This document shows, piece after piece, positions 16,871 to 25,475 of a stretch of DNA of 64,000 nt. The notes below the pieces were generated by a model. It was given only the letters and a program-made list of their open reading frames with translations, searched no databases and was not told the DNA's origin. The stretch comes from Microcella alkalica (GTDB lineage Bacteria > Actinomycetota > Actinomycetes > Actinomycetales > Microbacteriaceae), in NCBI RefSeq assembly GCF_014137945.1, contig NZ_JACGWX010000006.1, positions 62,001 through 126,000 of the forward strand, written 5' to 3'. Every line of letters begins with the position of its first letter. Within the stretch, counting starts at the first letter, position 1. The translations under genes were made by a program, and so were the position numbers.

Positions 16871-17932
16871 ATGCGACTGCATCCTGCCGTCTCCGTCCTC
16901 GCGCTCAGCACCGCCGGTCTCCTCCTGGCCGGTTGCGCCGCTCCCGCCGATCCCGGCGCCCCCGCCGATCCCGGCGCGAGCGCTCCGGCCGCCGAGAGCG
17001 ACAACGCGTTCACGCTCTACTCCGGCCGCGACGAGGATCTCGTGCAGCCCCTCATCGACGCGTTCGAGGCGGAGACGGGCATCGATGTCGAGGTGCGCTA
17101 CGGAAACACCGCCGAGCTCGGCGCGCTGCTGCTCGAGGAGGGCGACGCGACCCCTGCAGACGTCTTCCTCTCGCAGGATGCCGGTGCTCTCGGCGCCCTC
17201 GCGAACGCGGGCCTCTTCAGCATCCTCCCGGATGACATCGCCGACGCCGTCCCGGCCGGCTTCAGCTCGACCGACGGCAACTGGGTCGGCGTGACCGGTC
17301 GTGCCCGAGTGGTCGCCTTCGACGGCGAGAAGTACTCCGCCGACGAACTGCCCTCCGACATCGACGCATACACCGAGGACGAGTGGCGCGGGCTCCTCGG
17401 CTTCGCGCCGACGAACGCGAGCTTCCAGTCGTTCGTCACCGCCTACCGGGTCCTCGAGGGAGAGGAGGCGGCCGAGGCCTACCTCACCGCTCTCGCGGGC
17501 AACGAGCCGCAGATCTTCGAGGGCAACAGCGCCATCCTCACCGCGGTCAACGAGGGCGTGCTCGACGTGGGTCTGATCAACCACTACTACTGGTTCGCGC
17601 AGGCCTCCGAGGTCGGAGCCGAGAACATGCGCGCGCAGTTGAAGTTCCTCGACGCCGGTGACCCCGGCTCGATCGTCAATGTCACGGGCGCCGGGGTTCT
17701 CAACGGGTCGGCCGCCGACGCGGACGCGCTCGCCTTCGTCGAGTACCTCGTCTCGGAGGAGGGTCAGACCTACTTCGTCGAGCAGACCTTCGAGTACCCG
17801 CTCGTCGTCGGTATCGACGCGCCCGAGGGGCTTCCGAGCCTCGAGAGCCTCGTGAACCCCGAGCTCGACCTCAGCGACCTCGAGACGATCGAGGAGACGC
17901 AGGAGCTCCTCGCCCGCGTCGGCCTCATTTAG
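16871..17932 (+). CDS. Fe(III) ABC transporter substrate-binding lipoprotein
   Basis: A 353-residue lipoprotein: a signal peptide with lipobox LLAGC (Cys22), then a periplasmic-binding-protein fold of the FbpA/AfuA type (FTLYSGRDEDLVQPLIDAF near residue 45). Two adjacent tyrosines in NHYYWF (about residues 237-241) match the iron-binding Tyr pair of the ferric-binding family. It should deliver ferric iron to the permease encoded next. The iron box upstream supports the substrate call. Confidence 0.9.
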   Translation: MRLHPAVSVLALSTAGLLLAGCAAPADPGAPADPGASAPAAESDNAFTLYSGRDEDLVQPLIDAFEAETGIDVEVRYGNTAELGALLLEEGDATPADVFLSQDAGALGALANAGLFSILPDDIADAVPAGFSSTDGNWVGVTGRARVVAFDGEKYSADELPSDIDAYTEDEWRGLLGFAPTNASFQSFVTAYRVLEGEEAAEAYLTALAGNEPQIFEGNSAILTAVNEGVLDVGLINHYYWFAQASEVGAENMRAQLKFLDAGDPGSIVNVTGAGVLNGSAADADALAFVEYLVSEEGQTYFVEQTFEYPLVVGIDAPEGLPSLESLVNPELDLSDLETIEETQELLARVGLI

Positions 17933-17995
17933 CGGTGGCGCCTGCGGGGCTCTCGGCCCTGCTCGCTCCCACGCTTCGGATGATCGAATAGCTGC

Positions 17996-19651
17996 ATGAC
18001 GATCGCGACGCACGCCGCGTCGGCACCGGGCGAACCGGCTGCCGGCGCGGCGTCGTCGCGCTCGGGCGGATCCGGTGCGGCCGTCGGTCGTGAGGGCGGC
18101 CGGGCTCAGGGGGTGGATGCCCGCGACGCGTCGCGCGTCGCCCGCCCGCCGCTCTGGCTCGTGGTGCTGGCGTCGCTCGCCGCACTGGCCGCGAGCATCC
18201 CCCTCGTCTATCTCGTGGTGCGCGGTGGCGAGTCGGGGCTCGACCGCATCGTCGAGACCCTGTCGCGCGGGCGCGTGCTCGAGTACGCGGCGAACTCCCT
18301 CGGTCTCGCCGCCGCGACGACGGCGACTGCGCTCGTGCTCGGCACGGCGGTGGCGTTCACGCTGTCGCGGCTGCGCGTGCCGTTCCCGCGGTTGTGGCTG
18401 CTGGCGTCTGCATTGCCGCTCGCGGTGCCGTCGTTCCTCGCCGGGTACGGCTGGCTCGTCCTCGCGCCGGGCATCGACGGCTTCGTGCCCAGCTGGCTGC
18501 TGCTGTCGGCGGTGACCATGCCGTACGTCGCGCTGCCGGTGGCGGCGGCGCTGCGCGGCGCGTCGGGCGACCTCGAGGGGGTCGCCCGCACGCTCGGCCG
18601 CGGTCCGTTCCCGGCCTTCCTGGTCGCGACGTGGCCGCAGGTGCGCCCCGCGGCGATCGCGGGTGGGCTCCTCGTGGCGCTCTACGCGCTGAGCGACTTC
18701 GGGCTCGTGGCGATGATGCGCTTCCCGACGCTGACATGGGGCATCAACGCGGCGTACTCGGCGAGCTTCGACCGGGCGCAGGCGGCCATCCTCGCGCTCC
18801 TGCTCGTCGTGCTCGCGCTGCTCGTGGTGCTCGGAGAGCGCACCGCGCGCGGTCGCGTTCCGCGCGCGGCCGCCCGCGCCGTCGCGCCGCGCACGATCGG
18901 GCGGGGGATGCTCCTGTCGCTGCTCCCGGTCGTCGCGGCCGCTCCGGTGGTGGGCGTCGCGATCCCGCTCCTGGGTCTTGCGACGCGCCTGGTGCAGGCG
19001 GAGACGCTGCGCGAGCTCGATGTGCCGCGCCTGCTCGCGGCGGTCGGATCGACGGTGGGGGTCGCGCTCGCCGCTGCCGCGCTCGCGGTCGTGCTCGCGC
19101 TGCCCATCGCGGCGCTCGCCGCCCGCTTCCGCGGCCGGCTCGTCTCGGCGATCGAGTCGGTGGGCTTCCTCGGCCACGCGCTGCCCGGCATCGTGGTGGG
19201 TCTGTCGCTCGTGTTCTTCTCGCTCGCGGTGCTGCCGGCGCTGTACCAGAGCGTGGTGGTGCTCGTTTTCGCCTACGCGGTGCTGTTCATGCCGAAGGCG
19301 ATCGGCACGATGCGCTCGGGCCTCGCCGACGTGCCGGTGTCGCTCGTCGCGGTCGCGCGCACGCTGGGCGACTCGCCGCTGCGCGCGTGGTGGCGGGTGA
19401 CGGTGCCGCTCGCGCTGCCGAGCGTCGGCATCGGCGCACTGCTGGTGGCCATCGCGACCATGAAAGAATTGCCGGCGACGCTGCTGCTGCGGCCGACGGG
19501 AATCCAGACCCTCGCCACCGAGTTGTGGAACAGGACGGTCGTGTTCGAGTTCGGCGCCGCCGCCCCGTACGCCGCGGTGCTCGTCCTGATCGCGGCGGTT
19601 CCCGCGATGGTGCTCTCGGGCATCCGCAGCACGGCCAAGGAGGAGTTGTGA
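17996..19651 (+). CDS. Fe(III) ABC transporter permease (fused two-domain)
   Basis: A 551-residue inner-membrane protein with about 12 helices and two MetI-type permease domains (about residues 90-280 and 345-545), as in FbpB-type ferric permeases. The cytoplasmic coupling loops are recognisable (EGVARTLGRGPFPAFL and VARTLGDSPLRAWW). An unusually long Gly/Ala-rich polar N-terminus of about 45 residues precedes the first helix. Its stop overlaps the ATPase start (GTGA at 19648-19651), so the two are translationally coupled. Confidence 0.92.
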   Translation: MTIATHAASAPGEPAAGAASSRSGGSGAAVGREGGRAQGVDARDASRVARPPLWLVVLASLAALAASIPLVYLVVRGGESGLDRIVETLSRGRVLEYAANSLGLAAATTATALVLGTAVAFTLSRLRVPFPRLWLLASALPLAVPSFLAGYGWLVLAPGIDGFVPSWLLLSAVTMPYVALPVAAALRGASGDLEGVARTLGRGPFPAFLVATWPQVRPAAIAGGLLVALYALSDFGLVAMMRFPTLTWGINAAYSASFDRAQAAILALLLVVLALLVVLGERTARGRVPRAAARAVAPRTIGRGMLLSLLPVVAAAPVVGVAIPLLGLATRLVQAETLRELDVPRLLAAVGSTVGVALAAAALAVVLALPIAALAARFRGRLVSAIESVGFLGHALPGIVVGLSLVFFSLAVLPALYQSVVVLVFAYAVLFMPKAIGTMRSGLADVPVSLVAVARTLGDSPLRAWWRVTVPLALPSVGIGALLVAIATMKELPATLLLRPTGIQTLATELWNRTVVFEFGAAAPYAAVLVLIAAVPAMVLSGIRSTAKEEL

Positions 19652-20703
19652 GCGACCTCGTCGTCAGCGGCGCGAGCGTGATCCACGGGTCGACGCTCGC
19701 GGTCGACGACGTGTCGATGACGATCCGCTCCGGCGAGCTCGTGGCGGTGCTCGGCCCGTCGGGGTGCGGCAAAACGTCTCTGCTGCTGGCGATCGCGGGG
19801 CTCCTGCCCGTGCGGGAGGGGTCGATCGCGATCGGGTCGCGCGAGCTGTCGCGCCCCGGCCGCGTCGTGCCTCCCGAGAAGCGCGGGATCGGCTGGGTGC
19901 CGCAGGAGGCGTCGCTCTTCCCGCACCTGAGCGTGGCCGAGAACATCGGCTTCGCGGTGCCGCGCGGTCGCGGTCGCGCGGCGCGCATCCGGGAGCTCGC
20001 CGAGCTCGTCGGCCTGGGCGCCCTCACCAACCGGGCCCCCAACCAGCTCTCGGGCGGACAGGCGCAGCGCGTCGCCCTCGCCCGCGCTCTCGCGCCGCGC
20101 CCGGAGGTGCTGCTGCTCGACGAGCCGTTCGCCGCGCTCGACACGCAGCTGCGCACGGGCCTCCGACGCGAGGTCGCCGAGCTGCTGCGTGCGCAGGGCA
20201 CGACCTCGATCCTCGTCACGCACGACCAGGAGGAGGCTCTCACTCTCGCCGACCGCGTCGCCGTGCTGCGCGACGGGCATCTCGAGCAGTTCGGCACTCC
20301 GGAGGAGATCTACCAGCAGCCCGCGAGCGACTGGGTCGCCCGGTTCGTCGGCGACGTCGTCGAGCTCGACGGTGCCTGGCGCGGCGGCCGCGTCACGTGC
20401 GCCCTCGGCGCGGTCGAGGCCGCGGCGGTCGGATTCACGCCCGCCGACGGCGACACCGTGCGCCTCATGCTGCGCCCCGAGTGGATCGTCCCGCGGCCTG
20501 ACCTGCTCGCGCACGCCGCGGCAGGTGCGGATGCCCGCGTCGCCTCGATCTCGTACGCCGGCCACGACGCGATGCTGAGCTGCGATCTCACCGCGGGTCT
20601 CACGGTGCGCATGCGCATGGCGGCCGTCGACCTGCCGGCGGTGGGGGAGGATCTGCGGCTCGCGGTGCAGCGGCCGGGGCTCGCGTACCCGGTGCCGGCG
20701 TAG
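19648..20703 (+). CDS. Fe(III) ABC transporter ATP-binding protein
   Basis: A 351-residue ATPase of the FbpC type. Visible motifs are Walker A GPSGCGKTS (about residues 35-43), Q-loop WVPQEASLF, signature LSGGQAQRVALARAL, Walker B VLLLDEPFAALD and the switch His in LVTHDQEEAL. A C-terminal TOBE-like regulatory region spans about 240-345. It energises the iron importer encoded upstream. The GTG start overlaps the permease stop and is preceded by AAGGAGG. Confidence 0.93.
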   Translation: MSDLVVSGASVIHGSTLAVDDVSMTIRSGELVAVLGPSGCGKTSLLLAIAGLLPVREGSIAIGSRELSRPGRVVPPEKRGIGWVPQEASLFPHLSVAENIGFAVPRGRGRAARIRELAELVGLGALTNRAPNQLSGGQAQRVALARALAPRPEVLLLDEPFAALDTQLRTGLRREVAELLRAQGTTSILVTHDQEEALTLADRVAVLRDGHLEQFGTPEEIYQQPASDWVARFVGDVVELDGAWRGGRVTCALGAVEAAAVGFTPADGDTVRLMLRPEWIVPRPDLLAHAAAGADARVASISYAGHDAMLSCDLTAGLTVRMRMAAVDLPAVGEDLRLAVQRPGLAYPVPA

Positions 20704-20710
20704 CCGCGCG

Positions 20711-20783
20711 CCGCGGTGCGCCCGCCCTGGCCGCTGAGCCGCGGTGCGCCCGCCCCGGCCTCCGCGCCGCGGCGCGCCCGCCC
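20711..20783. repeat. 28-bp tandem repeat after the iron-importer operon
   Basis: The 17-mer CCGCGGTGCGCCCGCCC starts at 20711, recurs at 20739 and again (one mismatch) at 20767, an exact 28-bp period over about 2.6 units. It begins 8 nt after the ATPase stop. It may act as a structured 3' end or simply be a mini-satellite; no gene is supported in this 196-bp gap. Confidence 0.75.
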
Positions 20784-20899
20784 CGAGGACGGGGGCGCCA
20801 CTCCGGTGACAGGGCTGCACATCGATCTGACGCCTTGTCATCGAAGTAGCGCCCCAGCGATTGATCGCGACGCACGGGGCGCGAGCCTAGGCTGACCGG

Positions 20900-22165
20900 G
20901 TGACCGACCCTCGCACGCCGGCTGCCGACGCCGCGCACCTCCCGGACCCGGCTGCCGACGCCGCGCACCTGCCGAACCCGGCCGCGCTCGACGTCGCCGA
21001 CCCGCTCGCGCCCCTCGTCGACCGCTTCGTGCCGAGCGACGACCTCGTCGCCTACCTCGACGGCAACTCGCTCGGACGGCCGCTGCGGGCGACGGTCGAC
21101 GCGCTGCCCGACTTCGTGCGCACGCAGTGGGCCGAGCGACTCATCCGCGGCTGGGACGAGGGCTGGCTCTCTCTGGGCGAGCGCCTCGGCGACCGCATCG
21201 GCGCCGCGTGCCTGGGCGCGGCATCCGGTCAGACGGTCGTCGCCGATTCGACGACGGTGCTCATCTTCAAGCTGCTGCGCGCCGCGATCGCCGCCCGTCC
21301 CGGCCGGACGGAGCTCGTGATCGCGCGCGACGAGTTCCCGACCGATCGCTTCATCGTCGAGCGCCTCGCCGATGATCACGGGCTCACGGTGCGCTGGGTC
21401 GATACCCCGCACGACGGCGGCATCTCGCCCGAGCTCGCGGCCGAGGTCGTGAGCGAGCGCACGATCGCCGCGCTCCTCGGCGGCGTCGCGTACCGCAGCG
21501 CGTGGTTCGCCGACATCCCCGCCGTCACGGGCATCGTGCAGGCGCACGGCGCGCTCGTCATCTGGGACTGCTCGCACGCGGTCGGCTCCGTCCCGCTCGA
21601 GCTCGACGCGTGGCGCGTCGACATGGCGGTCGGATGCTCGTACAAGTACTTGAACGGAGGCCCGGGCGCCCCCGCCTGGGCCTACGTCGCCGCGCGGCAC
21701 CAGGCGCAGCTGCGCAACCCGATCCCCGGGTGGCTGGGCGCTGCCGAGCCGTTCAGCATGACGGCCGGGTTCGAGCCCGCGCCGGGCATCCGTCGCCTCG
21801 TCAGCGGAACCCCGCCCATCATCGGCATGCAGCCGATCGCTCACATGCTCGACGAGATCGAGGCCGCGGGCATGTCGGCGATCCGCGCGAAGTCGGTCGC
21901 GCTGACCGAGTACGCGATCGCGCTCGTCGATGCCCTCATCCCGGATGCCGTGGTCGCCTCGCCGCGCGATTCGGCGCGTCGCGGGGGCCACATCACGGTC
22001 GACCATCCGAAGGCTCGCGCGGCCGTCGAGCGGCTCTGGGGCGAAGGCGTCGTCCCCGACTTCCGGCACCCGAGCGGGGCGCGCATCGGGCTGTCTCCGC
22101 TGAGCACGAGCTTCGCGGAGGTCGAGCGGGGCATCCGGGCGCTCGCGGCGGCGCTCGCCGGCTGA
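20900..22165 (+). CDS. kynU: Kynureninase
   Basis: PLP enzyme cleaving kynurenine (or 3-hydroxykynurenine) to anthranilate (or 3-hydroxyanthranilate) and alanine. The 421-residue fold-type-I protein shows the family motifs YLDGNSLGRP (about residues 53-62), WDCSHAVGSVPLEL and CSYKYLNGGPG, where Lys249 is the expected PLP lysine. The extra N-terminus holds a perfect-frame 30-bp tandem duplication (20918-20977), giving a repeated PAADAAHLP unit. The GTG start has TAGGCT 6 nt upstream (leaderless). No other kynurenine-pathway gene is in the window. Confidence 0.87.
   Translation: MTDPRTPAADAAHLPDPAADAAHLPNPAALDVADPLAPLVDRFVPSDDLVAYLDGNSLGRPLRATVDALPDFVRTQWAERLIRGWDEGWLSLGERLGDRIGAACLGAASGQTVVADSTTVLIFKLLRAAIAARPGRTELVIARDEFPTDRFIVERLADDHGLTVRWVDTPHDGGISPELAAEVVSERTIAALLGGVAYRSAWFADIPAVTGIVQAHGALVIWDCSHAVGSVPLELDAWRVDMAVGCSYKYLNGGPGAPAWAYVAARHQAQLRNPIPGWLGAAEPFSMTAGFEPAPGIRRLVSGTPPIIGMQPIAHMLDEIEAAGMSAIRAKSVALTEYAIALVDALIPDAVVASPRDSARRGGHITVDHPKARAAVERLWGEGVVPDFRHPSGARIGLSPLSTSFAEVERGIRALAAALAG
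20918..20977 (+). repeat. In-frame 30-bp tandem duplication in kynU
   Basis: Two adjacent 30-bp units (20918-20947 and 20948-20977) differ at two positions and each encode ten residues beginning PAADAAHLP. They lie before the conserved fold, so the duplication lengthens a likely disordered N-terminal tail without touching the active site. Confidence 0.85.
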
Positions 22166-22269
22166 GCCGCGCCGCCCGCGCGCTGCCGTCTCGCACCGCG
22201 CCGCACCCGTAAGCACTTCGTAAGGTTCGCGCCGGGTGCGCGTGCGGGGCGCCGCCGTACGCTCGCACC

Positions 22270-22800
22270 ATGTCAGCCCTCCCTCGCCCGGCCGCCGCGG
22301 CCGCGCTCGCCCTCGCCGCCGGACTGCTGCTCGCTGGCTGCGCCGCCGGCGACCCGTCCGCTGCTCCCGAGCCGGCCGCGTCGAGCAGCCCCACGACGAG
22401 CGGAGGCGGGGAAGCGACCGAGTCGCCCTCGGCCGAGAGCGAGAGCGAGGGCGGCGGCGACGGCGGCGACGCGGTCGACCCCGGCACTGCGCAGCCCGGC
22501 GCCTACGTCGATTACCGCGACGGCGTCATCGGCGAGACACCGGGCACGAAGGCGCTGTTCTTCCACGCCCCGTGGTGCACGCAGTGCCGAGCGCTCGAGC
22601 AGAGCATCCTCGAGGGCGAGATCCCCGTCGGGCTCACGATCATCAAGGCCGACTTCGACTCCGAGACCGCGCTGCGCCAGCAGTACGGCGTGACGCTGCA
22701 GACGACGATCGTGTACGTGGGCGACGAGGGCGAGTCGCTCGGCAGCACCGTCCTGTACGACGACACGACTCTCGACGCGCTCGTCGCGGCCGCGCCGTAG
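22270..22800 (+). CDS. Thioredoxin-fold lipoprotein
   Basis: A 176-residue exported lipoprotein: a signal peptide with lipobox LLAGC (Cys24), a Ser/Glu/Gly-rich linker to about residue 70, and a thioredoxin domain with active site APWCTQC (Cys103 and Cys106). It should act on disulfides outside the membrane, receiving electrons from the CcdA protein encoded next. TACGCT lies 6 nt before the ATG without a ribosome-binding site (leaderless). It heads an apparent four-gene unit. Confidence 0.88.
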   Translation: MSALPRPAAAAALALAAGLLLAGCAAGDPSAAPEPAASSSPTTSGGGEATESPSAESESEGGGDGGDAVDPGTAQPGAYVDYRDGVIGETPGTKALFFHAPWCTQCRALEQSILEGEIPVGLTIIKADFDSETALRQQYGVTLQTTIVYVGDEGESLGSTVLYDDTTLDALVAAAP

Positions 22801-22809
22801 GCCCCGGCC

Positions 22810-23568
22810 GTGGAAGGGCTCGCGCTCGTCGCCCTCGTCGCGGGCGTGCTGACGGTCGCCGCGCCGTGCGTGCTGCCGCTGCTGCCGATCATCGTCGGCG
22901 GGTCGATCGTCGCCGATGGTGCCGACCCCCGCCGGGCGGCCGCGCGCCCGTACGTCATCGCGGGCTCGCTCGCCGTCAGCGTGATCCTCTTCACGCTCCT
23001 GCTCAAGGTGACGACGGCGCTCCTCGGCGTGCCGCCGCAGGTGTGGCAGATCGTCTCGGGCGTCATCGTGATCCTGCTGGGGCTCAACCTGCTCGTGCCG
23101 CGCGTCTGGGAGTCGGTCTTGACCCGCCTCGGCCTCGGCGATCGCAGCAATCGTGCGCTCGACAGCTCGGTGCAGAGGCAGTCGCTCGGCGGCGACATCC
23201 TCACGGGCGCCGCGCTCGGCCCCGTGTTCACGAGCTGCAGCCCGACGTACGCGCTCATCATCGCGACCGTGCTGCCCGTCTCGGTCGCGGAAGGGGTCCT
23301 CTACATCGTCCTCTACGCGATCGGGCTCGCCATCCCGCTCCTCCTCATCGGCCTCGCCGGCCGCAGCGCCGCCCGTCGGCTGGGCTGGCTGGCCGACCCG
23401 CGCGGCTGGTTCCGCCGCGTGACGGGGGTTCTCTTCATCGTCGTGGGCGTCGTCGTCATCGTCGGCGCCGACAAGGCGCTCCAGTCGGCGATCCTCGACC
23501 TCGGCTGGTACCAGCCGATCGCCGACATCGAGGAGTGGGTGCGTCGCCTGGCCACCGGCGGAGGATGA
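22810..23568 (+). CDS. CcdA/DsbD-family transmembrane electron-transfer protein
   Basis: A 252-residue protein with about six membrane helices. The paired motifs APCVLPLLPIIVGG (about residues 16-29) and TSCSPTYALIIATVLP (about 138-153) carry the two membrane cysteines that shuttle electrons from cytosolic thioredoxin to exported partners. The adjacent exported thioredoxin is the obvious partner. The GTG start is 9 nt after the thioredoxin stop, and its 3' end overlaps the response regulator start. Confidence 0.88.
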   Translation: MEGLALVALVAGVLTVAAPCVLPLLPIIVGGSIVADGADPRRAAARPYVIAGSLAVSVILFTLLLKVTTALLGVPPQVWQIVSGVIVILLGLNLLVPRVWESVLTRLGLGDRSNRALDSSVQRQSLGGDILTGAALGPVFTSCSPTYALIIATVLPVSVAEGVLYIVLYAIGLAIPLLLIGLAGRSAARRLGWLADPRGWFRRVTGVLFIVVGVVVIVGADKALQSAILDLGWYQPIADIEEWVRRLATGGG

Positions 23569-24317
23569 TGGGCGACGTGAGCGGGGCGACGGATGCGCGG
23601 CGTGCGGTGCCGCTCGACGGCCGCCGCGTCCTCGTCGTCGACGACGACGACACCCTGCGAGAGATCGTCGCCGCCTATGTGAGCGCTGCCGGCGCGACCG
23701 TGGATCAGGCGGCCGACTCGGTCGCGGCCCTGCGGATCGCGGAGGCGACCCCGCCCGACCTCGTCGTCCTCGACCGGATGATCCCGGGCGTGAGCGGCAT
23801 CGAGGTCGCCCGGCGCCTGCGCGCCGCCGGACCGGTGCCGATCGTCATGCTCACCGCGCTCGGGGAGACCGAGCACCGCATCGAGGGTCTCGAGGCCGGA
23901 GTCGACGACTACCTCGCGAAGCCCTTCTCTCCGCGCGAGCTCGTCCTCCGCATCGTGGCCGTCCTGCGGCGACGGGACGACGCGATCGCGCCGCAGGATG
24001 TCGTGCTCGGGCGGCTGCGCCTCGATGCGTCGTCGACGACGATCGCGCTCGACGGCGCGCCCCTCGCCCTCACCGGTCGGGAGTACGACCTGCTCGCGTA
24101 CCTCATGCGGCGACCCGGGCGCACGATCAGCCGCGAGACGCTGCGCGACGAGGTGTGGGGCTGGAGCGTGGGCGATGCCTCGACCGTCACCGTGCACGTG
24201 CGCCGTCTGCGCGAGAAGCTCGAGGTCGACCCGGGCGAGCCGCGCATCCTGCTCACGGTGTGGGGCATCGGGTACCGGCTCGAACCGACCCCGCTCGCGC
24301 TCGGGGCTCAGTCATGA
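23565..24317 (+). CDS. Response regulator, OmpR/PhoB family
   Basis: A 250-residue two-domain regulator: an N-terminal receiver with the acidic pocket VVDDDDT (about residues 24-30), phosphoacceptor Asp70 in VVLDRM and the conserved Lys in LAKPFSPRE. A C-terminal OmpR winged helix follows (about 150-245; GREYDLLAYLMRRPGRTISRE region). The start codon overlaps the CcdA stop; ATG 23565, ATG 23568 and GTG 23577 are possible, and GGAGG at 23560-23564 fits the later ones better. It is co-encoded with a histidine kinase and the thiol genes. Confidence 0.9.
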   Translation: MMGDVSGATDARRAVPLDGRRVLVVDDDDTLREIVAAYVSAAGATVDQAADSVAALRIAEATPPDLVVLDRMIPGVSGIEVARRLRAAGPVPIVMLTALGETEHRIEGLEAGVDDYLAKPFSPRELVLRIVAVLRRRDDAIAPQDVVLGRLRLDASSTTIALDGAPLALTGREYDLLAYLMRRPGRTISRETLRDEVWGWSVGDASTVTVHVRRLREKLEVDPGEPRILLTVWGIGYRLEPTPLALGAQS

Positions 24318-25453
24318 CGGCGCTCATCCTGCTGCAGTGCCTCGCGCTCGGGGCAGGATCGGCGATCGGCGCGGGCCTCATCGCGGCGCTCGTCCTCCGC
24401 GCCCTGCCGCGCGCCTCCATCTCGGTGCATCTCGCCGTGATCGTCGTCGCGGCGGTCGCCGGCGTCGCCGGTGGCATCGCGCTGAGCGCTCAGGCGATGT
24501 TCATCAGCGACGAGGACACCCTCGTGGCGCTCGTCGTGGTCGTCGTCGCGGGCATCGTCTCGACGCTCGTCGCGGTCGGGCTGGGCCTTCGCCTCGCGCG
24601 CGACGCACGGGCGCTCGGGGCGGATGCGCGAAGGCTGGGTGCAGGGCTGTCGGTCGCGGCGGCCCGCCGGACGACCGCCGAGCTCGACGCCGTGCAGGCC
24701 GACCTCGTCGGCTCGAGCGCGCAGCTGCAGGCGGCGCGGGAGGAGTCGGAGCGCAGCGAGGGGGCGCGCCGCGAGCTCGTGGCGCGCATCGCCCATGACC
24801 TCATGGCGCCGCTCGCGAGCATGCAGGCGATCGCGGAGACGCTCGGCGACGGACTCTCGCCCGACCCCCAGCGCCACCTCGGGCAGCTCGGCGGCCACGT
24901 CAGTCGGCTGCAGCGGCTCGTCGGCGACCTCTTCGAGCTCTCGCGCATCGACGCCGGCCGGCTGCGGTTGCAGCGAGAGCGGCTGAGCCTCGGCGACCTC
25001 GTGAGCGACCTGGCGGCCGAGCACGCCGCCCTCGCGCACCGCCTCGACCGGAGCATGGCCACTGACGTTCGACAGGATGCGCTCATCGATGCGGATGCCT
25101 CGGCGCTCAGCCGGGCGATCGTCAACGTGCTCGTGAACGCGCTCGAGCACTCGCCGGCGGGCGGCATCGTCACGCTCTCGGTCGATGCGCGCGACGGCGA
25201 GGCGATCATCGAGGTCGCCGACTCGGGGCCCGGCTTCTCTCCCGAGGCGCTCGAGCACGCCTTCGAGACCGGCTGGCGAGGCTCGGATGCCCGGCAGGCG
25301 CCCGCCCTGGAGCTCGCGGGCGGCGCGGGGCTGGGCCTCGCGATCACGCGTGCGATCGTCGAGGAGCACGGCGGCACCGCCCGCCTCCGCGCCGACCCGG
25401 CCGGGGGTCGCGTCGAGCTGCGGCTGCCGCTAACGGGTGCGCCCGGCGAGTGA
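24314..25453 (+). CDS. Sensor histidine kinase
   Basis: A 379-residue kinase with three N-terminal membrane helices (about residues 5-30, 38-60, 68-92) and almost no extracellular loop. A coiled-coil and H-box follow: ARIAHDLMAPLASM, with phospho-His161. A HATPase domain completes the protein (N-box NVLVNALEHSP, G1 ADSGPGF, G2 GGAGLGLAI). Such intramembrane sensors usually detect membrane or partner-protein states rather than soluble ligands. Its ATG overlaps the response regulator stop (ATGA at 24314-24317), so it is the cognate kinase. Confidence 0.9.
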   Translation: MTALILLQCLALGAGSAIGAGLIAALVLRALPRASISVHLAVIVVAAVAGVAGGIALSAQAMFISDEDTLVALVVVVVAGIVSTLVAVGLGLRLARDARALGADARRLGAGLSVAAARRTTAELDAVQADLVGSSAQLQAAREESERSEGARRELVARIAHDLMAPLASMQAIAETLGDGLSPDPQRHLGQLGGHVSRLQRLVGDLFELSRIDAGRLRLQRERLSLGDLVSDLAAEHAALAHRLDRSMATDVRQDALIDADASALSRAIVNVLVNALEHSPAGGIVTLSVDARDGEAIIEVADSGPGFSPEALEHAFETGWRGSDARQAPALELAGGAGLGLAITRAIVEEHGGTARLRADPAGGRVELRLPLTGAPGE

Positions 25454-25475
25454 GCCGCGCGCCGACGGAGCCGGC

